Source of the DNA: Lasioglossum baleicum
Lineage: Eukaryota; Arthropoda; Insecta; Hymenoptera; Halictidae
Assembly (NCBI RefSeq): GCF_051020765.1
Contig: NC_134935.1
Span: forward strand, 15,625,579-15,689,578
Reading direction: 5' to 3'
Length of the DNA: 64,000 nucleotides
Shown here: positions 1 through 11,440 of the stretch, piece after piece
Numbering within the stretch: the stretch's first letter is position 1
Layout of the letters: each line of letters starts with the position of its first letter
Translations under genes and position numbers: made by a program
The notes under the pieces: generated by a model
The model's database searches: none
What the model was told of the DNA's origin: nothing
The model's input: the letters and a program-made list of their open reading frames with translations, nothing else

Positions 1-239
1 ACCATCGCTCCAAGGACACCCCGAGACAACCCAACTTCCCGTGTTGCGGAAGCTAGACAGCCAAAGACTCTAAACTTCCTAGAATCTCTGCGAGTGATCC
101 GGGCTCGATAGCGCAACTGGAACTTCAATTAAAGACGCCTAAACCCTTGGACGATGATCGATGCGGTGCACAGTGATTCGCAACCAAAATTTATCCGTTC
201 ACTCGCCAAAATATCTATTCTATCAACATTTGAAAGGCT
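1..239. other. Unique sequence, no feature seen
   Basis: This stretch is of mixed composition. I see no coding frame, repeat or RNA signature in it. It borders the satellite block that starts near 240. Confidence 0.4.
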
Positions 240-1935
240 CGTCAAACAAACTCTCAGTTTATCTTAGAAACCTTGTAAAAATTTGTACTCTGCAAAATTG
301 TGGTTGATAAAAGTTGCACAAAGCAACTTTGCAATTTTCTACACGATGTGACCAATCACAATTTATAAAAATTTGTACTTTAAAATTGTAGTTGATAAAA
401 GTTGTAAACAAGCAACCTTTCCAATTATCTCCGCGAGTCCAACAAATTGCAATTTGTGAAAATCTGTACTCTACAGAATTGTAGGTAATAATAGTTGTGA
501 AAAGAAACCCTGCAATTTTACACCACTGCAAAAAAATTACAATTTATAAAGATTTGTTTTCTACAAAATGGTAAAAAGCAAACTTTAACATTTTCTCCAC
601 GCTCCCAACCAATTGCAATTTGTCCAAAAATTCTATCTACTTCACCTAATCCCTCTAACCTCTCCAAAAAATTAAATTTTGGTCCAACTATGATAAAAGT
701 TACGGCTATTTTAAAAATTGTAAACAAGCAACCTTTCAAATTATCTCCGCGACTCCAACAAATTGCAATTTGTGAAAATCTGTACTCTAGAGAATTGTAG
801 GTAATAATAATTGTGAAAAGAAACCCTGCAATTCTTCACCACTCCAAAAAAATTACAATTTATAAAGATTTGTTCTCTACAAAATTGTAAAAAGCAATCT
901 TTAACATTTTCTCCACGCTTCCAACCAACCGCAATTTTTCCAAAAAATCTATCTACGTCACCTAATCCCTCTAACCTCTCCAAAAAATTAAATTTTGGTC
1001 CAACTATGATAAAAGTTACGGCTATTTTAAAAGTTGTAAACAAGCAACCTTTCAAATTATCTCCACAACTCCAACAAATTGCAATTTGTGAAAATTAGTA
1101 CTCTTCAAAATTGTAGGTAATAATAGTTGTGAAAAGAAACCCTGCAATTCTTCACCACTCCAAAACAATTACAATTTATAAAGATTTGTTCTCTACAAAA
1201 TTGTAAAAAGCAAACTTGAACATTTTCTCCACGCTCCCAACCAATCGCAATTTGTCTAATCCCTCTAACCTCTCCAAAAAATTAAATTTTGGTCCAACTA
1301 TGATAAAAGTTACGGCTATTTTAAAAATTGTAAACAAGCAACCTTTCAAATTATCTCCACAACTCCAACAAATTGCAATTTGTGAAAATTAGTACTCTAC
1401 AAAATTGTAGGTAATAATAGTTGTGAAAAGAAACCCTGCAATTTTACACCACTGCAAAAAAATTACAATTTATAAAGATTTGTTCTCTACAAAATTGTAA
1501 AAAGCAAACTTTAACATTTTCTCCACACTTCCAACCAACCGCAATTTTTCCAAAAAATCTATCTACGTCACCTAATCCCTCTAACCTCTCCAAAAAATTA
1601 AATTTTGGTCCAACCATGATAAAAGTTACGGCTATTTTAAAAGTTGTAAACAAGCAACCTTTCAAATTATCTCCACAACTCCAACAAATTGCAATTTGTG
1701 AAAATTAGTACTCTTCAAAATTGTAGGTAATAATAGTTGTAAAAAGAAATCCTGCAATTCTTCACCACTCCAAAACAATTACAATTTATAAAGATTTGTT
1801 CTCTACAAAATTGTAAAAAGCAAACTTGAACATTTTCTCCACGCTCCCAACCAATCGCAATTTGTCTAATCCCTCTAACCTCTCGAAAAAATTAAATTTT
1901 GGTCCAACCATGATAAAAGTTACGGCCATTTTAAA
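240..1935. repeat. Satellite block with a two-monomer higher-order repeat
   Basis: The landmark CCCTCTAACC recurs at 651, 967, 1261, 1577 and 1871, giving spacings of 316, 294, 316 and 294 bp. The array is therefore built from an alternating dimer of about 610 bp. The short monomer lacks about 22 bp between CAATTTGTC and TAATCCC. Each monomer contains weaker subrepeats of about 100 bp around AAAATTGTAGGTAATAATAG. The first 280 bp (240-520) are more diverged, as expected at an array edge. Three similar minus-strand frames of 73-104 codons here are a by-product of the repetition. Confidence 0.9.
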
Positions 1936-3535
1936 AGTGTTCCAATATTACTGTGGCGGACTGCATGACTGTTTCAATGCTTCTACTCTTCAGTAGATAT
2001 TAAAGTGTTCACTTAGAAGATGAAATGTTCAGAAACGGAAAGAGTAAAGAAGAATGGACCGATGGTCAAGATCCAGAAAAACTTGCTGCGTTTGGTCGTT
2101 TGGTGCAGTTTGCAGCCCGCTGCATCAGCGCAGAGGATCGAACCCGTCGCATCTGGCAGGAGAGCAGGAGCAGGATCACGGTCCGGATTCAATTCGGCAG
2201 GATCAAATCGAACGGGCCGATAAGTCAGGGATCAATAATTGAATTGCGGCCGGTCGTGCATCAAAACACGCCAACAGCCTCGTTCCGCCGGTGCCGGGAC
2301 CAGACGACAGACCCATAGCTCATGCACGGTGCAAGTACACTCGAGCCTCCATTAATATCGGCCCGTCTGACACGACCGATCCACGACCGTGTCTGTCCTG
2401 TGCTCCTTATCCTGGCTCTCTATCCCTCTAGCCGTCTCGATCTCTATCCGTCTGGATTGTATCTTGCTCTGTAAGACGCGGGCCTAACAGAGATTGTTTC
2501 ATCTGCCAGCCATAGGACAAAAATCAGTGTTAAACCTTTGCAGACGAAGCTATTTCAACTTGAAAATTAAACATTTCTTTCGATCTAGACTAATTCCATT
2601 CTATATGATTCTTTTTGATTTTATGGAAGTGAAATTGATGGAATACTTCATACACTACTTAAATGTTTAGTAATTCATTGTATACCAACATATTTAATAA
2701 TGTAAATAATATTTTTTTAACATCACTAACTAACCACTAAACAATATTTTTTAACACCACTCGAGTGCTAAAGGTTAATTTTAGTTTCAGACTGGTTTCA
2801 AATTTTTCACTTTTGAATTCTTGAAATTATGAAGTTTGTTTTGTGAGATACAATATTATAATAGTGATGACTCGGAGTTGCAGAAAATAAAAATTGTCTC
2901 CATTAATTGCACAAACATTTATTCCTTTTCTTAATGATTATAATCAGATGGAATTAATACAACAACATTTTTGACACTGGGTTTACGGAGCACTGACTAT
3001 TATAGAGGAATCTCCATAAAAGTAACAAGGTCATCCAAATTTTTAGCCATTTTTGAAATAATATACCAAGGAAATTTGTTAATTAATTCTTCGTCGATTC
3101 ATCTTCACAATTTCAGTAAACCCAACTATTAGATCATCCCATAAGTTCGTCCCGTAATTTTGTAACAATACCTTTAACTTTGTTTTAGATATTTTCAGAA
3201 CATCTGACATCTCCTCAACTTTTTTATTTTATTATATTTTATTTTATTATTGATTAACTTTGTGATTTCTGTACAGGGTGTATAAAAAGTAATGACCATC
3301 CGTTCTAGGGGATCGGTGGACATTTGTAAGAGAAACTTGCCAGATCAAAATTGTTTAAAACAAAGAAAATTGTTGTTGAAGTTTATTTTTACATCAGTAC
3401 CTTCTACTGATCGAGAAGGGAAAAAGTTTGAAAGGAGTATATACACAAAAGTCGGCAAAAACTTATGGGTTGACCTAATACAAACAATATAGATAATGCT
3501 ATACAATATACAGTAAAATAAACAATGTAATAGCT
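1936..3535. other. Non-repetitive stretch with a GC-rich island and a possible old MITE end
   Basis: Positions 2030-2470 are GC-rich with overlapping chance frames. From 2480 onward the DNA is AT-rich and without a recognisable gene. Around 2868-2920 a segment (GGAGTTGCAGAAAATAAAAA followed by TTGTCTCCATTAATTGCA) resembles the end of the GACTGCGGATC element family found elsewhere in the window, but it is heavily diverged. Confidence 0.4.
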
Positions 3536-3754
3536 TGGGTTGGCAAGAAAGTAACTTCAGTATTTTAATGTGAAATATAGAGCCCTGCTATTCAAGCAAT
3601 GAACTTTAATGAATAGGATATTTTCCCTTCAGTTCGATGATCTTTTGAAAAGAATAAATAAGAAAATATTTTATCCGTTAAAGATCATCTCTTTAATAAA
3701 GAAAGTCGGTTTTATTTCACCTTAAAATACCGAAATTACTTCCCTGCCAACCCA
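3536..3754. mobile_element. Mariner-type MITE (about 219 bp)
   Basis: The left end reads TTGGGTTGGCAAGAAAGTAA. The reverse complement of the right end reads GTGGGTTGGCAGGGAAGTAA. The match runs on for about 45 bp with only a few differences. The GGTTGGCAA...AAGTAATTxCGG pattern is typical of mariner terminal inverted repeats. No transposase frame is present, so it is non-autonomous. A second copy lies at 20105-20338. The target duplication is not clear. Confidence 0.8.
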
Positions 3755-3789
3755 CACAATACAAGTAAAAATATTAAATTCATTAAATA

Positions 3790-5900
3790 AATTGCTCAAA
3801 ATACGCAGTCCGCTGATCACAGTCTGCACTTCAACGTCTCCTCTTCTGCATCCTATTCCAAAAGAATCGATCCAAGCAGAGATCGTTTGGCCAGAGGGTC
3901 CGGGCTGTATGAGGATCGATAGAACGCTATCGAGGATGATTAAAGCTGCCTACCGGCGCTCAAAGGTGTCGTGAATCGTGCCGGACTGTTGCCATAAGCG
4001 AGCCATAGCTCTCCGCTAGAACAGCTCTGCACAGCTCTGCAGCACTCCGCAGACGCTTTTGTGTCGCGATAGCAGACCAAGGCGACCAGCATCGTTCCGA
4101 GAAACGATCGCCAACACCGTGACCACCATAACGGGATCACGGTTGCAAGAAGCTCGACCAGTTTCCTCTCATCGCGCGAGACTCCGCGACTCATGCCAGA
4201 TGCTGCGGCTGCTGCTCCTCATGCTACCTGCATCCGGACGCGCTGAGAGATGTCGTGGGAAATCGCGCGCATCCCTCTGCGACCGATTCAATTCGCCTCG
4301 GCTGCGATCACTTTGATCGCCACGGGAATTATAACCAGATTTTCGTGCAAGCCTCGGTTTGTCCCGACCTTACCTCCGCCTAAACGATTCTTTATTTCTA
4401 ACAATACCGGTGGCTTCTGTGTTGTGGAAATTCTGCTTGCTGGGGACTCTTCAAATTATTATTTTTTAAGTCGCAGCTGGATTTTCGTAGAAATGTGTCG
4501 GGGACTATTTAAATTGATTTTTAACTTTGCCAGTTCCTCAGATTTTTAGCACTGCGTTTACGATGAAAACGACGGGAACCAATATTTTTAGTTTATTATT
4601 ATTGAGATTGTAAAGATGCGGCCAGAAAGAATTATTCAAGAAATTGATCTCTTTTTAAAATAAAATTTTCTTGTAATAAATTTGGGATAATAAAACAAGT
4701 CAATAATAATTTTATCTGACAGTAAGGTACTGTAGGTCGATTTTCTAATTTTTCTAATGCATTTCCATAATTTTGCGATTCCTACACACCTTTTTACGTT
4801 GTTCAGAAATATCCTGGAGGCAACGGTCACGATTTTTTCTCTCCCCAGCCGAATTGGTTCCAGACGAGAAACAGAATATAGCGGAACGAAGTCGCGGAAT
4901 TTAAATTGGCGCAGCGGTTTCGGATAATCGAGTCGGAGGTGAAATTATTATGAAATTATTGGGGCTAGGGTGAGGAATTTTCCGAGGCATTTTCTTGCGT
5001 GGAAGTTTAATTAGTCGTCGGGAACTATGAACCCGGCTACGAGAGTTACAAAACCTAACGACGCTTCTCGTTCATCGGTCTCAAAAGTAATTCCAACTTG
5101 GCTTAAGGAGCGATCGGAAAGAAACCATGTATCCTGGAGAGACACCTTTAAACTTCCTACTCTCTGGCTTCATCGTGGTAGTGCTCTGTTAACTGGGAAT
5201 TCAAGAATTATGCGAACAATTCGAACGCTATACGGGACTCAAACACCTTGAAACTGTTAAACGAGATACGTAATTCTAAAAGGTTTCTCTAACTCCATTA
5301 GAACTCGCAATCTCAATATATTCTCCTAACTTCGTCACGACTCTTAAGTTCAAAATTTGTTAATCGCGATTCTCAATTGAATATTTTACACAGCGTCAAG
5401 TCTCCTCGATTCCAAAATTGTTGTAACTGCAATACAATTTTTAATTTTGTGAATTTTCAATCTTTCATCCAAGCTATTGCTAATTGCAACACAACTATCA
5501 ATCAAATTGTGATGATCTCGGCGCACAGGTTCGATCAAGATGAAACACAGCAATTCTGCAAATTAATTAGAAACTCTACGTTTCGATCCTGATTGACAAC
5601 TATCAATTTTAGTCAAATTACTCCTTAAAATTATTTGAAACCACATCATATTTCTTCATTCAAATCATCAAACCAAACTTTCACCAAAAAATTCCTACTC
5701 AAACTACTTCAAACAGACTCCCAATACCCAATCCACCATCCTGATCATTCTACCTCGAACTCTCGTCGACAAAAATTCCCATTCAAACGATTTCAAACCA
5801 TCATGACTCCCAATACAATCGACTGAAACAGTCTCAAATTCTTGGCCAAAGTCCCCAACCGATTGGTCCACAAAATTCTCCTTAAAACCACTTTAAAGCA
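3790..5900. other. GC-rich island followed by AT-rich DNA, no gene seen
   Basis: Positions 3810-4400 are GC-rich with four overlapping open frames on both strands and no convincing protein. From 4560 to 5900 the DNA is AT-rich and pyrimidine-biased in places. I see no repeat structure and no RNA gene. Confidence 0.35.
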
Positions 5901-5909
5901 ACTGGCAAT

Positions 5910-6720
5910 TCCCAATCAAACCGTTTCAAACGTATGTAGCCAACCATCGCAAACCGTTCGGCCATCGTCGAATAAAAATCGAAGATTTCCAGACAGCAGT
6001 CGCAGCCGCTCGTAGCCCAGTTCACCGATCAAAAGGCAATTACTAGAATTAAAAGACCGATCAAAGGGAGAAAAGAAAAGCGTGGGGTGGTAGCAAGGGG
6101 TGGGTAAAAGAGGGTGGGGGATGGAGTAAAAGAGAATTGGAGTAAAAGGGGGTGAAGGAAGATTGGGGGATGAAAAAGGGGGATGGAGGAAAAAGGGGGT
6201 GCAAAGGGTGGTGAACGGAGGAAAAGGGGGTTGGAATCGCGAAAGTTGCTCGGCTGTTCGTCCAGCACGCACCGATCGCGACGCGTCGTCTGGGCCTGTT
6301 CCGAAGTCTGGCTGGTCTGGGACGCTTGCGTCGCGACGCTTCCCTCGCGTACGCCGGCGTTGCTCCGGGCAACCGATGGGGATGAATCTACGCGACGCCC
6401 GGCGTCGAGTTTCCTCGTAGCGGGTGGGGCTGTTAGACTCAGTGCGCTCCACGACGCCGAACTGACCACGTACAACGCGACGTCGATCGACCCCTTCCTC
6501 CTGATCGAAGATTACGCTCGGTGATCATCCCCGCGCGATCCCCTAGATCGGCCGACCGTACCCTTAACCGGCGTCCTAACCCCCTGTGGATCACTGTGCA
6601 ACGTTGATCTCGATCCTCGATCGAAGTAACACCAAGTGCGTCGACTGGAAACTCTTTCGTGTGAATCTTTTCGGATCTCGTGCCGGCGATCGAGATTTGA
6701 TAATGGTCCTGAAGGATCCT
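5910..6720. other. GC-rich island
   Basis: This is a CpG-rich block with long open frames in several phases on both strands (up to 178 codons). All of them overlap one another and none shows a domain. The translations are dominated by low complexity from the purine tract at 6064-6233. A conserved non-coding or regulatory element is more likely than a gene. Confidence 0.35.
6064..6233 (+). repeat. G-rich polypurine tract
   Basis: About 170 bp of the plus strand is almost only A and G, with repeated runs of three to five G (for example GGGGTGGTAGCAAGGGGTGG). It could form G-quadruplex or triplex DNA. It also creates the artificial Pro/Phe/Ser-rich minus-strand frames in this island. Confidence 0.75.
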
Positions 6721-6724
6721 GCAC

Positions 6725-7210
6725 GAATGTAGAATTTGTGAATGATCTATAACAGATCTAAGTTCTGTTGTAATATTGTTTGGATTTTCTGGAATTGCAG
6801 GTTTTAAGTTTTTGGGGTTGTATAGTGATTTAGGGATTTAGATTGTGATTGCGTGAGAGGATCTAGGTAGGATTTAGGAGGGCATGTGGTGACGTAGAAG
6901 CAGTGTACGATTTATTCGAGATCCATAACTAATTATAATTATTGATACAGTTTGTAGCTTGGTTATGGGTTTGAGGGTTGTATAGTGATCCAGGAGGAAC
7001 GTGATCGATATTTCTTCTTCCAAGACGGAGGATCGTCTAGGGAGGATTTAGAAACAGTGCATGATCTATCTAGTATCTATAATCAGCTGTAATTTCTGAA
7101 ACAGTTGGTAGGATCTTGATGGAAACTTGTTCGTGGTGCTATAGAGATTTAGAACGGATACGATCCATTGGCAGGAGGATCCAAGAAAGTAGAGAATGTC
7201 TCGATCCCAG
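6725..7210. repeat. Diverged tandem repeat, period about 155-165 bp
   Basis: Three diverged units can be aligned by GATCTATAAC near 6745, GATCCATAAC near 6920 and GTATCTATAATC near 7070. The phrase GGTTGTATAGTGAT is repeated near 6818 and 6977. No coding content is seen. Confidence 0.6.
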
Positions 7211-7679
7211 TGGCAGCGAGAAATTTGATCCCCCGGGGCAAGAAGCTTCTTTGAATCGTATTAGGAAGTGATCGGTCTCTCTTTCTCTCTCTCGCGTCGC
7301 TAAAAAGATTAATCGACAGCCGGTGTCGTGGGGGGGGGGGTGAGAGTGCAGGTGTTACGGAACACCGGAGGGGTTGTCGAGCCTAATTGAAAAGAGCGTG
7401 GCACGGGGTGAGAGAAGCTCGTCGGACGTTCTTTTTTCCTCGGCGGCGTCAAACAGGCTCGAGTTCGCGGGCCGGCCAGGGTCGCCGCGAAATTGAGCCC
7501 GTAATTTTCGAGGGTGAAAGTTAATCTCTTAAAGAGGTGTCACGGTGGAAATTAAATAGGTGATCCAGCGGTAATTAACCCCGGCGGTCGACTGTCTGGA
7601 CGGTAAATGCGAAATCGAATTGGGAACTTTTGTGCATCGAATAGAATCGTGTTCTTCGTCAAACTTTATCACTTTAATA
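7211..7679. other. GC-rich spacer with a poly-G run
   Basis: It contains a pyrimidine tract (CTCTCTTTCTCTCTCTCGCG) near 7278 and a run of about 11 G near 7331-7341. No gene is seen. Confidence 0.4.
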
Positions 7680-8615
7680 ATAAAGGGGAAGATCTGGAAA
7701 AATTAATCATCTGCGATCTGGATCGTTGTCGGCAGGGAAAGATCGAGATCGATCGAAGTCGAGGGCTCCATTCGTCACTATTAATTAACTAATTGTCGTA
7801 GATGTTCATCTGATAAGAGATCGAGGGAGTTGAATATTGTTGAATTAGTAACCCAGAAAACAGATCTAGGATTTCGATAATTAGCTACAGGTGATCTAGA
7901 TCAAAATCGTGTGCTGCTTTGATGAAAATTAGTTCATCGTCGTAGACAGTCATTTGATAAGGGATCGAGTGAATGATTTAGGCATTATTAAACTAATAAT
8001 AGAGCATCTAGGATCTGAAAAATTAACCACCAGTGATCTAGACCATCCTCAACGATATAGAACCGGCATCGATGAAAATTAAGTGCTCCGTTGACCAATA
8101 TTAATTAATTAATCACTATCGACGACGTCCATTTAGTCAGCGCTCAAGTGAACAATTCAAATATTGTTAAATTAATAATCAACGAGCAGAATCTGAAAAT
8201 TTAACTACTAGTGGTCCAGATTACCCACAGCAATATAAGATCGTGATCGATGAAAATCGAGTGCTCCATTAAACAATATTAATTAATATAATCTTCACTC
8301 ATCGCCGACGTCAATGTGATCAACACATGAGTGAACAATTCAATTATTAAATAAATATCAAACCAGCGGGGTCCTGGATCTGAAAAATTAATCAGCAGTG
8401 ATCTAGACCATCCTCAACGGTATAAGACCGGGATCGACGAAAATCAAGTGCTCCGTCGACCAATATTAATTAATTATTCATCGTCCATTAACATTCATTT
8501 GATCAGTAGCCGAGTGAACGATATAAACATTATTAAATTAATAATAAACGAAGAGCATCTAGGATCGCAAAAATTAACCGCCAGTGTTCCATTTAACAAT
8601 ATTGATTAATACCTT
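7680..8615. repeat. Diverged tandem array, period about 180 bp
   Basis: The word AATATTAATTAATTA or a close variant recurs near 7778, 8097, 8274, 8461 and 8598. Between these copies lie GATGAAAATxxAGTGCTCC, GGATCTGAAAAATTAA and GATCTAGACCATCCTCAACG (8034 and 8398, two periods apart). Units are 75-90 percent alike by eye. There is no open frame of note. Confidence 0.8.
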
Positions 8616-9860
8616 CACTCATCGATCTCCAGCCGTTCATCGATCTAACCGGAAGGATCAAACACCAGGACTAGTGACCAAGCCTTCGAGAAGAGGAACG
8701 AGTCCCGATCATTCGAGCGGCTCGGACCGAATGACTCGCGTCAGTTGGGGAAGTAGTATAATAATGTTGGTGCGCGAGCAGTGAAGTCCCGCGAGTGACG
8801 TTTCCTCCTCGGGTTTTTGTCCTCGGCAGCAGGATCAAGGACCTCGACACAGCTCGATCGTAAGTCAGCAAGCAGCAAGTCGTCGCGGAGTTTTTCGCGG
8901 CTCGGCGAGAAGATTTACGAATGCATCGGCGAGCTTGCATTAAATCTTCCGGAATCGACTGGGGCCGACGTGCCTCGCATTTTTTCCCCACCCTCTCCCC
9001 ACCCCCTCTCCGCACGCGAACCCCCTATAGCCGTTCATCCCCGGAACCGGCGCGCGTTACGTTCTCCTTTTTCTCAGATTCAGAAGCCCATTAAAAGTTC
9101 GCCGAGAGAGCATGCCGCGCGTACGTGAAACCCGCGGATTTGATTTATCCCAGTTTCCCAGCCGTGAGGATAATCAGACGCCCGACTGTTTTCAACCCGT
9201 CAAGCTGGAAAACAAGTTTGAAAAAAAAGGGGGGAGCCTCTATGTTGCGAATTAATTTCCACCCAGGAAAATTTATAATCTCCTGATAATTGCCCATGGG
9301 ACTCGGCCGAGCGCCGGTAAATTACCGCAGAGTGGCGGACCCCGCTCTTTCCAGCTGCGGGGATATTCTTACGAGCTTGCAGAAAATTATTCTTTTGTGT
9401 TTTCTTGGGGAACAGCGTCGGGGGTGGGTACTCTCGTGAAATATTGTGCTTGGGCGGTTTTAATTGGGAAAGTTGTGCGGACCATGCGTGAGCGGCGAAA
9501 AGAACGTTTTAACATTAGTACTACCAACCCCTATACAAGGCTAATGTATAGCGTGTCCCTTTTTAATGCATGAATGCAATTTTCTCTGGATGTGTTCGTT
9601 ATTTGAACAAGTATCTCGCACGAACCTTTTTCTGTATCGAGGAGGTATAATCCAGTGCCGCGATTTTGTTTGTACGCATCGAGATCACGTGATGGTTATC
9701 TATTTTCTTGTGCACTATCTCGGTATTCTGAATGAAAATTTATTAGCCTATTTGTGTCGAAGAATTATTATTAGTAATAATAATGCTAGTGAAAATATCG
9801 ATACTCGATACATTATTCTTCCTAACTATACTTCTTATTGTAATAGTGTTAGTGATACAC
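8616..9860. other. GC-rich island then AT-rich spacer
   Basis: Positions 8640-9360 are GC-rich with chance frames (8671-9015 minus, 8817-9128 plus). From 9500 to 9860 the DNA is AT-rich. No gene is recognised. Confidence 0.35.
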
Positions 9861-10447
9861 CCAGAGTTGTGCTGAATTACAATCGAATTACTCCAGGAAT
9901 TACAATTACAAAGTAATTGAATTACATTGTAATTCATTTATATTGTAATTTATAATTCAGATCTTCATTCAATTAAATTACAATGTAATTCGTAATTGAA
10001 ATCGGAGTACAATTATAAAATACATTGTAATTGAATTACGATGTAATTCGTAATTGCAATTGGGGTAGAATTATAAAATACTTTGTAATTAAATTGCATT
10101 AATTACGAATTATGATGTAATTAAATTAAAATTAAAAATTAAAGAATAATAAAGTAATAGGTAAGAAGAGGTTGAAACTTCGCACAGACAGCAAACAAGT
10201 ATCTGAAAGAAAAACATAAAAATATATCGCACTTCTTCAAAGTCCTGGGCTATAATTTGGAGAGCTGTATTTTAATTATATTGTATTTCAATTACTCATC
10301 TGATTAAAATACTTAGCAATTGAATTAATTGAAAGGTTTGAATTGTGTAATTCAGTTACGACGTAATTGAATTACTATATAATTGAAATGCAATGTAATT
10401 CAATTGCGTAATTGAATTACAATGTAATTGAATTAGCACAACTCTGG
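9861..10447. mobile_element. 587-bp inverted-repeat element filled with AATTACAATG words
   Basis: It begins with CCAGAGTTGTGCTGAATTAC and ends with GTAATTGAATTAGCACAACTCTGG, giving perfect 13-bp terminal inverted repeats (CCAGAGTTGTGCT). Most of the interior is a run of short self-complementary words such as TTGAATTACAATGTAATT. About 150 bp near 10140-10290 is ordinary sequence. It has no coding capacity. I infer a fold-back or MITE-like element, but cannot name the superfamily. Confidence 0.7.
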
Positions 10448-11265
10448 TAATACAACAGCTTTATTTAAGCAATATCAGAAGGGGGTGGTAGAGGTGTTTA
10501 GTTAATTGCCTGTAGCAAGCTCAATTTTTATATTCTGCAGGTGAAAAAATTTGTAGACCATGCTGAGACATTAACAAAAGAGCACATTAAAGTCCCACAT
10601 CACAACATTTCATACTTCCTCGGTAAAAAATTCTAGAAGCACAACTAATCCTGTTTCTTTTATGTCCTAAAAAATATTGACATAAAATACTAATATTATA
10701 CAAGCCCCACAGGGCTCCAAAAATTCTATGTATTCGTACACCACTGTATGCGCCAGTTTAGCGCCGTTCAGCCCAAAGAAAAGCGCATAATGGAATTAAG
10801 TAGGACGTCGGGACATCGCATTCGCAGGCCGGAATTTCTCGCGGACAATCGGCAGCTCTAAATTCCGCGTCCAAGCAGAAGCGGTCTTTCCCGCGCCGGA
10901 ATTTTTCCGGCCTCTGTAAGCTGCTAAACGAAAGACCGATTCAAACCGGTCGTTCGGGTAAATGGACTGATTTTCCGAAATCCGCTTAGCCGGGCGCGTG
11001 CGCCGTCCCGAAAACTAACGAAAGCTTGGGAAGAGAGAAGGCCTCGGTAATTACTTTCATTCCATCTCCGCTCGGCTTTTTAGAGCTCTATGGCCGGAGG
11101 CAGAAGTTTCGGGGGCCATAAATTAAATCTCCCGGTAACGATTCTCTCTGTTCTTCAGACAGCGTGGAACTTGCTCTATCTTGGCGCGCCTAACTCTTTT
11201 TTTCTGGCGAGTGTGTCAGTCATTTACTATAATACTTTACTGGGTAATTGTGAGCCAACACTAGC
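10448..11265. other. Spacer with a GC-rich island
   Basis: Positions 10740-11100 are GC-rich, with CGG/CCG words. The flanks are AT-rich. No gene, repeat or RNA is recognised. Confidence 0.35.
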
Positions 11266-11267
11266 TA

Positions 11268-11440
11268 CAGTGAGTGTAAAAAGTATTCGTACGCCTTTAA
11301 AATAGAATAACTTTTTTATAATTGTACCAAACGACCTGTTCTTTTATAATCAATTAGAAGCATTGGTTTACGAAATGATATGCAAAACAGATTTTCCAAA
11401 TAATTATTAATTCACATGGTTACATGCAAAAATTAGGCCC
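11268..11440 (+). mobile_element. Tc1-like transposon end (solo 5' end)
   Basis: The stretch starts TA|CAGTGAGTGTAAAAAGTATTCG and continues for about 170 bp. It matches the sequence at 53100-53270 nearly base for base (TATAATTGTACCAAACGACC, GGTTTACGAAATGATATGCA). CAGTG beside a TA and a GTATTCGTACGCC box are typical of Tc1-like ends. No partner end or transposase is seen, so it is a relic. Confidence 0.65.

Noticed and set aside
518..1665. Three similar minus-strand proteins of 73-104 residues
   Set aside because: They are the same frame read from successive satellite monomers, not a gene family.
5916..6475. Overlapping frames of 103-178 codons rich in Pro, Phe and Ser
   Set aside because: Their composition comes from the polypurine tract read on the minus strand; all frames are open there for the same reason.
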